Shown piece after piece: positions 9,493 to 15,508 of a stretch of 20,364 bases of DNA. Under the pieces are notes generated by a model, which saw nothing but the letters and a program-made list of their open reading frames with translations, did not search any database and was not told the origin of the DNA. Source of the DNA: Clostridiales bacterium (GTDB taxonomy: Bacteria; Bacillota; Clostridia; Peptostreptococcales; Anaerovoracaceae); the NCBI GenBank assembly GCA_003542355.1, contig DPKU01000173.1, positions 2,829 to 23,192 of the forward strand, given 5' to 3'. Made by a program: the position numbers and the translations under genes. Position 1 is the first letter of the stretch. Every line of letters starts with the position of its first letter.

Positions 9493-11510
9493 AACCGTTC
9501 TCCTTTGCTTGCAAGGTTGGAAATGACGCCCCGGAGCTCGGCCAGCATCAAAGGCTTCCTGAAGTAATGAATCACGCCCAAATCCATTGCCCGACGAACG
9601 GATTCCTCGGTTTTGAGGTGGGACATATAAAGCACTGGTATACTCTTCGTGTCCGACCGCAGAAGAAGCTCCTGACGCAAGGAAAACCCGTCCATCTTCG
9701 GAAGCATGACTTCGGACAAGATCAACTCCGGCTGATAGCGTCCCGCCATCTCCAGCGCTATTTCTCCATCCGTTGCACGTTGTACGTTGTACTGCATATT
9801 TTCCAGAACCACTGAGATTACATCTGCCACGGTCTGTTCCGGCTCGACCAGAAGGATATCGCACTTCGAAGGCGTGTCCTCCGGGGAAGAATTACTGCAC
9901 ACCCGGTTTTTCCCCTTGTTTTTAGCAATCCGGACCCGCTCCTGGGCGATTTCGTAAAACCGGTTCGATGCCACAGAGGGCTGCTGCTCCTCAGGTTGCA
10001 GTTCCTGAAGGCTCACAACACCAATTGAAGCCGTCACCGTCTCCACGAACTTTCGCGAAGAGGCGATGGCATTGCGGAGTTCTTCGGCCACTTCCACGGC
10101 GCGCGCTTTGGCTGCATGGGGAATATAGCAGGCAAACAGACTTCCGGGCAGTTTAAAATACACCTGATAATCCTCCTGGGTCGCTTCCAGCAGAAGAGCG
10201 GTGTTCTTGAACAACTGGTCGACTTCTTTATCTCCGTATCGGTATTTGATCCGTTCTATCTGATCCAGACTGAGGACGATCAGCGCAGGATTCGTTTGAA
10301 GACCTTTCGCTGTGATCGCTCCGATTTCTTCATTTAGATAGTTTTGAAAAAACGGGAAATTGTATAAGCCCGTCAACTGGGAATGTGTCATCGACTGTTC
10401 CACGCCAATCAGATTCTGTGCCAGCCTGTCCCGGGCAGCTAACAGGGATTTGTTTTCCTCGCTCAGCCGCTGAAGCTCACTATTGGAGCGAGCCAGGTGT
10501 GCGGTATAGACCTCGGGCAGCGGAATCTCATATTCATAGGCCAGTCGCTCAACAAGAGGTTCAGCTGTCATGAGCCACTCTACGCCTTTGCGCGCAAACA
10601 TTCTTTCCGACACCATATCCCACATCTGATGATCGGCTTCCAGGACCGGTAAAATGCGCAGATCTGGATCCGCACGGAACCCTGATTCCAGCAAGACCCT
10701 CTGTGCCTCCGACTGGCCATAAAGAGATGCATAGCGCTTCAGGACCGCTTCTGTGGACGCCAGATATCCACCGGAAATATCCAGGTTTTTTCGAACACTG
10801 TGTAAAAAAGCGCCGCACTCTAAATCTCGTAACGCTTTGATGTACATTCGTATGTCGTTGCGAATCAACGATCCGTGCTGCGGGGCGATCAACAATATCG
10901 GCAGTCCCATCAGGGATTCCATGACAGGACGGATGACCTCGTTGGAAGGCATATAATGTTCGTGGAACGACTTCATCTGCTCCAAGTAATCTTCCGGGGC
11001 TTCCAGTGTCCAAAACGGAGAGAAGGCACCGAAGAGGTCGCTGGAAAAGAGAGTCTGTGTGAGAGCGTCGTAAGTCATGATCGCTCCAGGAAAATGCAGA
11101 TAGGGCGCTGGAAGGAAACTGAGCGTCCGACCCGAGGTGAGCTTCAGTTGATTCTGGTGACTATTGACAATGTAAAAATCCGAAGATACGCCATAATAGC
11201 GGACCAACATCTTCGTGCGCCAATGGGTAACCAGTTGAAATCGGCATCCCCTTTGTTCAAACAACGGAACGGAAGAACAAAGATCAGGGTCTTGATGGTG
11301 AAGGATCACATACCGAATTTGATCAGGAGAAATCAGGCTGCAGACATTTCCCCATACCTCTTCGAAATCCAAAATTGAACCCGGATCTATCAGGACAGCC
11401 TCCTGGTCGTCTATCAAAAGATACGGATTACATTGCAAACCTTGATTTGCGAATGTGCCGCCCACCCAGTATATGCCGGGAGCGACTTCCACAGGACGTG
11501 ACTGGCTCAT
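9489..11510 (-). CDS. ODP-type diiron MBL-fold / degenerate GGDEF / receiver-domain sensor protein
   Basis: This is a 673-residue cytoplasmic protein with no membrane segment. Residues 1-245 are a metallo-beta-lactamase fold of the oxygen-binding diiron protein (ODP) type, with candidate ligands H72, D74, D76 (HHQDPD), H139, D158 and H212. A coiled coil follows (about 341-372), then a GGDEF-fold domain (about 378-505, TGLYNFPFF to TASIGVVSL). The signature site reads PGSLF (455-459), so cyclase activity is unlikely. Residues 550-668 are a receiver domain in which the phospho-acceptor Asp is Glu (E600, in LILSEVMLPKMDG), while S630 and K652 remain. ODP domains in other proteins sense oxygen or nitric oxide. 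Here the protein probably reports redox state to the synthase encoded next, with which it is translationally coupled. The ATG at 11510 has GAGGGG four bases upstream, and this is the first gene of the three-gene operon. Confidence 0.88.
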   Translation of the reverse strand: MSQSRPVEVAPGIYWVGGTFANQGLQCNPYLLIDDQEAVLIDPGSILDFEEVWGNVCSLISPDQIRYVILHHQDPDLCSSVPLFEQRGCRFQLVTHWRTKMLVRYYGVSSDFYIVNSHQNQLKLTSGRTLSFLPAPYLHFPGAIMTYDALTQTLFSSDLFGAFSPFWTLEAPEDYLEQMKSFHEHYMPSNEVIRPVMESLMGLPILLIAPQHGSLIRNDIRMYIKALRDLECGAFLHSVRKNLDISGGYLASTEAVLKRYASLYGQSEAQRVLLESGFRADPDLRILPVLEADHQMWDMVSERMFARKGVEWLMTAEPLVERLAYEYEIPLPEVYTAHLARSNSELQRLSEENKSLLAARDRLAQNLIGVEQSMTHSQLTGLYNFPFFQNYLNEEIGAITAKGLQTNPALIVLSLDQIERIKYRYGDKEVDQLFKNTALLLEATQEDYQVYFKLPGSLFACYIPHAAKARAVEVAEELRNAIASSRKFVETVTASIGVVSLQELQPEEQQPSVASNRFYEIAQERVRIAKNKGKNRVCSNSSPEDTPSKCDILLVEPEQTVADVISVVLENMQYNVQRATDGEIALEMAGRYQPELILSEVMLPKMDGFSLRQELLLRSDTKSIPVLYMSHLKTEESVRRAMDLGVIHYFRKPLMLAELRGVISNLASKGERL

Positions 11511-11544
11511 TTTTCCCCTCGTTTCAAATATCTCTTTTTCTTGA

Positions 11545-11573
11545 AGTATACATTATAATTCAATCAAGTGAAA
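11545..11573 (-). promoter_or_regulatory. Possible promoter of the polysaccharide operon
   Basis: On the minus strand a TTTCAC box (11568-11573) and a TATACT box (11545-11550) are separated by 17 bases, in an AT-rich stretch upstream of the ATG at 11510. A perfect TATAAT also lies at 11552-11557 but has no good -35 partner at the right distance. The boxes fit a sigma-A-like promoter only moderately. The position, between a hairpin and the first gene of the operon, supports a transcription start here. Confidence 0.4.
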
Positions 11574-11594
11574 CAGAGGTTTTCCAATAAAGCA

Positions 11595-11625
11595 AACCGG
11601 ACTTTTCAGAGTGAAAAATCCGGTT
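11595..11625 (-). terminator. Hairpin between the selenoprotein genes and the polysaccharide operon
   Basis: A 14-base stem (11595-11608 with 11612-11625, one G-U pair) closes on a three-base loop. On the minus strand it lies 40 bases after the stop of the second HesB-like gene and is followed by a weak T-rich run (TTTGCTTTATT). It probably ends the selenoprotein transcript before the operon promoter. Confidence 0.6.
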
Positions 11626-11665
11626 CCTTGCTGATATTTTTGGAGTTTTATTTTGATTTTTTGTT

Positions 11666-11956
11666 TTAACTTACGTCGTTCGTCAACCGGAAGCCCTTGT
11701 TGTACCACTTGTCGGAATAATCCAGAGTCAATCGATCAATATATTCTTCCAACTCTTTGGCATAAACGACTTTGGTGCCGTTGCATTCGACGACCTTATC
11801 ATCCGCATCCTGAAGCTCTTCCAGAGCCAAGCCCCACTGGGGCCCGCCTCAGCCGGCGCCTCCATAACTGATGCGAAGCATCTGACCTTCCGGTTTCTCT
11901 GTTTGTGCGGCAATTTCCTGAAATTTGGCTGCTGCCGCATCGCTTACTTGAATCAT
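11666..11956 (-). CDS. HesB/IscA-like selenoprotein, second of a tandem pair (UGA = Sec36)
   Basis: Starting at ATG 11956, the frame reads 35 codons, meets TGA at 11851-11849, and continues for 60 codons to TAA at 11668-11666. Translating the UGA as selenocysteine gives a 96-residue HesB/IscA-like protein with the motif GGAGUGGPQWGLAL (U36), followed by C58 in VECNGTKVV and a C-terminus DKWYNKGFRL. HesB-like selenoproteins with U in this glycine-rich motif are a known family in anaerobes. U36 replaces a Cys that in HesB/IscA relatives helps bind iron or an Fe-S cluster. A SECIS-like hairpin follows the UGA directly. AAGGAG lies ten bases before the ATG, and the gene starts 19 bases after the stop of its paralogue. 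Conventional gene calling would truncate or miss it. The exact role, Fe-S carrier or redox protein, is not established. Confidence 0.88.
11824..11851 (-). promoter_or_regulatory. Bacterial SECIS-like element of the downstream HesB-like gene
   Basis: Directly after (and including part of) the UGA at 11851-11849, the minus strand folds as GCCCC-AGU-GGGGC (11831-11843), extended by two G-U pairs and an outer GAG/CUC stem with one mismatch. A G sits in the second position of the loop, as in typical bacterial SECIS hairpins bound by SelB. The position is that expected for selenocysteine insertion. Confidence 0.75.
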
Positions 11957-11975
11957 GTCGATGCTTCTCCTTCCT

Positions 11976-12254
11976 TCAGTAGATCCTGAATCCTTTAAAA
12001 TACCACTTATCCAGATAATCTACTCGCATATTTTTGACCTGTGCTTCCAGATCTCTGGTATATACTGCCTTGGCTCCGTTGCTTTCGATCACAACATCGC
12101 TGCCATATCCCCGCTCATCCAGAGCGGCCGCCAATTGTGGCCCCGCTCAACCACCGCGGCTCATATAGAGCCTGATTTTCAGCTGATGCGGATCCGCCAG
12201 GGTCGCAGCGACTTCCCTGTACTTTTCCGCTGCGCGATCACTGATTTTTATCAT
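11976..12254 (-). CDS. HesB/IscA-like selenoprotein, first of a tandem pair (UGA = Sec36)
   Basis: From ATG 12254 the frame has TGA at codon 36 (12149-12147) and then continues for 56 codons to TGA at 11978-11976. Read with selenocysteine it gives 92 residues: MIKISDRAAEKYREV at the start, the glycine-rich SRGGUAGPQLAAAL around U36, and a C-terminus LDKWYFKGFRIY that matches the paralogue downstream. The Cys at position 58 of that paralogue is Ser here (IESNGAKAV), so the two are not redundant copies. Sec falls at residue 36 in both. The ribosome binding site is strong, AAAGGAGG eight bases before the ATG. A SECIS-like hairpin follows the UGA. Conserved sequence after the UGA argues against a pseudogene. 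It belongs to the HesB-like selenoprotein family; a role in Fe-S or redox chemistry is inference. Confidence 0.87.
12122..12149 (-). promoter_or_regulatory. Bacterial SECIS-like element of the upstream HesB-like gene
   Basis: Starting within the UGA (12149-12147), the minus strand forms GAGCGG paired with CCGCUC, a small internal loop (G against GG), then GCCA-CAAU-UGGC. The hairpin directly follows the Sec codon, as expected for SelB-dependent decoding. The apical loop lacks the usual early G, so the fit is less textbook than in the neighbouring gene. Confidence 0.65.
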
Positions 12255-12292
12255 GATGCCAACCTCCTTTGGTTTCTTGCGAAGGGTAACCT

Positions 12293-12322
12293 GATGTACT
12301 TCTTCGTACCCTTTGGGTACAA
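12293..12322 (-). promoter_or_regulatory. Possible promoter with palindrome upstream of the selenoprotein genes
   Basis: On the minus strand a TTGTAC box (12317-12322) and a TACATC box (12293-12298) are 18 bases apart, upstream of the first HesB-like gene. A perfect palindrome GTACCC-TTT-GGGTAC (12306-12320) overlaps the -35 box and spacer and could be an operator or a small hairpin. The -10 match is weak. Confidence 0.3.
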
Positions 12323-12376
12323 TGAAAGTATGCCACGATCCGATGCGATGCTCAGTGACCATGTCACACAGACGAC

Positions 12377-12405
12377 TCGACCGCCACCGGAGGTTGTGGT
12401 ACAAT
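12377..12405 (+). promoter_or_regulatory. Probable promoter of the ketopantoate reductase gene
   Basis: A TCGACC box (12377-12382) and a TACAAT box (12400-12405) are separated by exactly 17 bases, 37 bases before the ATG at 12442. This fits a housekeeping sigma promoter with four of six bases matching at -35. Confidence 0.5.
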
Positions 12406-12441
12406 TCCATTGATACTGACCCGATCGAAAGGAACTGACCG

Positions 12442-13365
12442 ATGTCTCACAATGCAATCAAAACCGTATCCCTGATTGGCCTGGGCTCTTTGGGCATCAT
12501 GTATGCCCACCACCTGAGCCGCAGGATGCCCTTCGAAGATCTTCGCATCATCGCAGGACCCGCCCGCCAGAAACGCTACGAGAACGACCCCATCCGCTGC
12601 AACGGAGAAGCCTGTCGCTTTCGCTTCGCCGCGCCCCAGGAGAAAACCGGACCTGCAGATCTAATGCTGTTTACCGTAAAGTTCGACGGTCTGGATCAGG
12701 CCATCCGGGATGCCGAAAACCAGATCGGACCCGATACGCTGATCCTTTCCTTTCTGAACGGCATCGTGAGCGAAGAGATCATCGGAAAGCGCTATGGCCG
12801 TGAAAAAGTGCTGCACGCCGTCGCCCAAGGCATGGACGGCATACGATCGGGTAACGAATTGATATACCGGAACATGGGACTGGTTTGCTTCGGTGAAGGA
12901 GAAAAGGGACTTCTGACGCCCCAGGTCCGCAGCGTGGAAGAATTTTTTATTCGAACGGAATTTCCCCATCAAGTCGACACGGATATGAAGGCCAAACTGT
13001 GGGGCAAGTTCATGCTCAACGTTGGAGTCAATCAAACAGTTGCTGTTTTTCAGGGCACTTACGGCACGATCCAGAAGCCGGGGGACGCCCGCCGCACCAT
13101 GATCGCCGCCATGGAAGAAGTGATCCCATTGGCTGCGGCGGAAGGCGTACATCTGTCAGAACAGGACCTGATCTACTGGCTTGGTGTTCTGGATGCCCTG
13201 AGGCCGGAAGGAAAACCGTCCCTGGCACAGGATCTGGACAGCGGGCGCCCCACAGAGGTGGAGCTGTTCGCCGGAACCGTATTGTCCCTGGGCGCCAGGC
13301 ACGGCATCGACACGCCGGTAAACCGATTTTTGTATGACCAAATCAAGGCCTTGGAAAGCTGCTAA
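12442..13365 (+). CDS. panE: 2-dehydropantoate 2-reductase (ketopantoate reductase) family protein
   Basis: This cytoplasmic NAD(P)H-dependent enzyme of the ApbA/PanE family reduces 2-dehydropantoate to pantoate for pantothenate and CoA synthesis. The 307-residue length is normal. It shows an N-terminal Rossmann motif (SLIGLGSLGIMYA, GxGxxG), the LFTVKFDGLDQA strand that follows it, the FLNGI motif, the helix KLWGKFMLNVGVNQ with the family's conserved Lys and Asn, and the C-terminal PTEVELFAGTV segment with the conserved Glu. The ATG has AAAGGA about ten bases upstream. The gene stands alone between a divergent selenoprotein pair and a convergent regulator and is closed by a strong terminator. 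No other pantothenate genes are nearby, so a related 2-oxoacid reductase function cannot be excluded. Confidence 0.88.
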   Translation: MSHNAIKTVSLIGLGSLGIMYAHHLSRRMPFEDLRIIAGPARQKRYENDPIRCNGEACRFRFAAPQEKTGPADLMLFTVKFDGLDQAIRDAENQIGPDTLILSFLNGIVSEEIIGKRYGREKVLHAVAQGMDGIRSGNELIYRNMGLVCFGEGEKGLLTPQVRSVEEFFIRTEFPHQVDTDMKAKLWGKFMLNVGVNQTVAVFQGTYGTIQKPGDARRTMIAAMEEVIPLAAAEGVHLSEQDLIYWLGVLDALRPEGKPSLAQDLDSGRPTEVELFAGTVLSLGARHGIDTPVNRFLYDQIKALESC

Positions 13366-13390
13366 ATGCCATATTTCGGCTCTTGTATAC

Positions 13391-13419
13391 AAATGGCGCT
13401 TGCTGTGCAAGCGCCATTT
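13391..13419. terminator. Strong bidirectional terminator between convergent genes
   Basis: A perfect 13-base stem AAATGGCGCTTGC/GCAAGCGCCATTT with a three-base loop lies 25 bases after the ketopantoate reductase stop and 13 bases after the stop of the convergent AraC-type gene. A run of T follows on the plus strand and on the minus strand the stem ends in T bases too, so it can serve both genes. Confidence 0.85.
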
Positions 13420-13432
13420 TCTATGTTCTGTT

Positions 13433-14341
13433 CTATTTATTGATCGGCCGGACCGGGCGAGCTTCGATATACCCCCGGTAGCCTTCCGGGGCCAATTGGA
13501 ACCGGGGACCGTCATCGTCTGCCCATTCATAACCATAGAGCGACGGATCGAAGGTCTTCATCACCTCCCACAGCTCTGTGATGGCTTCCTCGAAGTTCTC
13601 TTCTTTGAATGGTGCGCCCTGGAAAACCATCATCTTGCAGGGGGAAAGATCCATGATTTCCAGACCTTCGGGCAATTCCCCTTTATAGTCGACGGGCACT
13701 TCCACGCCTTGGGCATAATAAGATGTTCCAGGCGTGCGGAAGCGATCCGCAAGCCACATGCCGATGGGCTCGTAGAGCGCCTCCTTGACGCTGCACAACA
13801 ATCCCCATATGTCGCAGCCGACCTCTTCGCAATAGGCAAAATAGTCCTCTGCCTTCTTTCCCCTTTTCATGATCACCTTCCGCTCCGGCCGCTCGATGAC
13901 CTGGACAAAAACGGTGTTGGTCTTCGCTTTGTTTTCCATGCTCTGTTCTCCTCTCTGATGATAGTGATAACGCGCCCTGCTGGAGTATGGCATGAACAGA
14001 CAGATCGGAGAAGGATTTTTCCGGTATCGGCTGGGCGTGAGGCCGAATTCCTTTGAAAATGCTCTCGTAAAGCCTTCGTGGGTATCAAATACGAAATCCA
14101 GCGCCACATCCACGATCCGTGGATTTTCGTCCCGCAGATCGAGTGCGGCCCGGGAGAGTCTCAGCGCGCGGATATAATCAAAAGGTGTTTTTCCGGTGAG
14201 TTCCCGAAAGATCCGCACGCTGTGGTACGGTGAATACCCTGCACAACCCGACAATTCATAAAGAGTGATCGGGTTGTGGATATTCTGTTCGATATGATCC
14301 TGCATCCGCTGGACGGCTTCGACTCTTTCGCTGTTCTGCAT
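13433..14341 (-). CDS. AraC-family transcriptional regulator with GyrI-like effector-binding domain
   Basis: The 302-residue protein begins with two helix-turn-helix units of an AraC/XylS DNA-binding domain (about residues 8-108, ITLYELSGCAGYSPYHSVRIF and the second around VALDFVFDTHEGFTRAF, ending GLTPSRYRK). Residues about 140-300 form a GyrI/SOUL-like effector domain (VIERPERKVIMKRG to YRGYIEARPV), the layout of Rob-type and multidrug-responsive regulators. It probably binds a small hydrophobic or cationic ligand and controls genes that cannot be named from this window. The ATG has GGAGG six bases upstream. It lies 83 bases downstream of the EET operon on the same strand, so read-through into it is possible, but no functional link is shown. 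Confidence 0.87.
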   Translation of the reverse strand: MQNSERVEAVQRMQDHIEQNIHNPITLYELSGCAGYSPYHSVRIFRELTGKTPFDYIRALRLSRAALDLRDENPRIVDVALDFVFDTHEGFTRAFSKEFGLTPSRYRKNPSPICLFMPYSSRARYHYHQRGEQSMENKAKTNTVFVQVIERPERKVIMKRGKKAEDYFAYCEEVGCDIWGLLCSVKEALYEPIGMWLADRFRTPGTSYYAQGVEVPVDYKGELPEGLEIMDLSPCKMMVFQGAPFKEENFEEAITELWEVMKTFDPSLYGYEWADDDGPRFQLAPEGYRGYIEARPVRPINK

Positions 14342-14391
14342 CTGTCACCTCCAGAAACAGTTTTATCATAAGACAGGCTGTAAATCTTGAC

Positions 14392-14410
14392 CCGGATTGC
14401 GAAGATCCGG
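14392..14410 (-). terminator. Weak hairpin after the ApbE gene
   Basis: CCGGAT and ATCCGG form a six-base stem with a seven-base loop, 15 bases after the stop of the ApbE gene. There is no T run after it on the minus strand, so it may only attenuate transcription between the EET operon and the AraC-type gene. Confidence 0.25.
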
Positions 14411-14424
14411 CCGATCCCGGAGCG

Positions 14425-15480
14425 CTAGTCCACTTTGATGTACTCCTGAAAACCGTAGGAATACTGAATGCGTCCATCCAGGGTGATCCAGCAGGCTTCC
14501 ACATCGCTCAGCGAATCGATGAAGCGCTTTCCATCTTCGACTGAGAGATTGAAAACGTAGGTGGACAACGCATCCGCCAGACCGGAATCCGGACAGATCA
14601 GCGTCACCTGGGCAAAGTGGCTGGAAGGCATCAGCGTTGCCGGATCGATGATGTGATGATATCGGACGTCGTCCACGGTGTAATACCGTTCATATATCCC
14701 ACTCGATACGACGGAAAGCGTGTCGATCGATACAGAAAACAGATTTGGCTGATCGCTGGATTTATCAGGATTCTGTATCCCGATGGTCCAGGGCATGGCT
14801 TCACTCCCGTCAGAAGCAGCCTTGCGGCCAATGGCACGGACGTTTCCACCCACGCTGAGCAGCAATGATCGCATTCCCTGATCTTCCAAATTCTTGGCGA
14901 TCTGCTCCAAAGCATACCCCTTGGCCACAGCGCCCACATCCAGGCTCATTTCAGGATCGGGAAGATAAACGGTCGATGCAGCCTCGTCGATGCGTATCGC
15001 ATCCATGTCCGTATGCTGCGCTGCAGCGCGCAGCAGCTCCATGGGCGGCAGCTGCGCCAGGTCCGGATCTTCGGTTCCCTCTTCTCTGTAATCGTGCCAC
15101 AGGCGCAATACCGACCCCATTGCAACATTGACCGTCCCGTCTGTCTGCCCGTAGACGTCACGGGCAAACAGCAGGAGGTCAATGATTTTGTGATCCACGA
15201 CGACCGGCGCAATGCCGGCGTTGTCGTTGATCGTTTTGATGTTGTTGACGCCCTCGTGATCATTGTAGATATCATAGAGCTGATGGTATTCCTCGAGCGT
15301 TGCCCGAACCTGCTCTGAGATCTCTTTGAACTGCGCTTCGCTGTCCGCATAACCGACGATCGTGGTGACGGTATCAAACAATTGGAGAAATTGTGCCTGA
15401 TAAAGTTTCGTCTTGATCCCGCCACACCCGGAGGCCAGCACGATCAGCAGCGCAAGGGCGAAGGATATCCCTTTTTTCAT
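14425..15480 (-). CDS. fmnB: FAD:protein FMN transferase, lipoprotein (ApbE/FmnB)
   Basis: This 351-residue ApbE-family enzyme uses FAD and Mg2+ to attach FMN covalently to a Thr or Ser of partner proteins outside the membrane. A signal peptide with lipobox LASGC puts the lipid anchor on C19. Family motifs are SLDVGAVAKGYALE (D181 to E192), LLLSVGGNVRAIG (207-218), HIIDPAT (276-282) and ADALST (302-307), the last holding the metal-binding Asp. The usual Gly after the DP-T element is Leu here (DPATLMPSS), a minor oddity. It is the last gene of the EET operon, 28 bases after the PplA-like lipoprotein gene, which together with Ndh2 is its most likely substrate. The symbol follows the Listeria EET locus. 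Upstream Shine-Dalgarno sequence is weak (AAAGG), so expression may depend on the preceding gene. Confidence 0.93.
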   Translation of the reverse strand: MKKGISFALALLIVLASGCGGIKTKLYQAQFLQLFDTVTTIVGYADSEAQFKEISEQVRATLEEYHQLYDIYNDHEGVNNIKTINDNAGIAPVVVDHKIIDLLLFARDVYGQTDGTVNVAMGSVLRLWHDYREEGTEDPDLAQLPPMELLRAAAQHTDMDAIRIDEAASTVYLPDPEMSLDVGAVAKGYALEQIAKNLEDQGMRSLLLSVGGNVRAIGRKAASDGSEAMPWTIGIQNPDKSSDQPNLFSVSIDTLSVVSSGIYERYYTVDDVRYHHIIDPATLMPSSHFAQVTLICPDSGLADALSTYVFNLSVEDGKRFIDSLSDVEACWITLDGRIQYSYGFQEYIKVD

Positions 15481-15508
15481 AAGGTAGTGCCTTTACTTGA
15501 CTGCTCGC

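Noticed and set aside
9493..9864. N-terminal extension of the synthase frame
   Set aside because: It overlaps the receiver domain of the sensor gene in another frame, reads as low-information sequence and lacks a ribosome binding site; GTG at 9492 is better supported.
11728..11940. Small out-of-frame reading frame over the downstream HesB-like gene
   Set aside because: The HesB-like read-through frame has family motifs, a proper start and a SECIS-like hairpin; this frame has none.
11976..12254. Interpretation of the UGA codons as nonsense mutations (pseudogenes)
   Set aside because: Two neighbouring paralogues carry UGA at the same codon, in the motif where known homologues have Sec or Cys, with hairpins after it and conserved C-termini.
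14617..15318. Plus-strand frames opposite the ApbE gene
   Set aside because: Antisense shadows with no start signals or recognisable domains.
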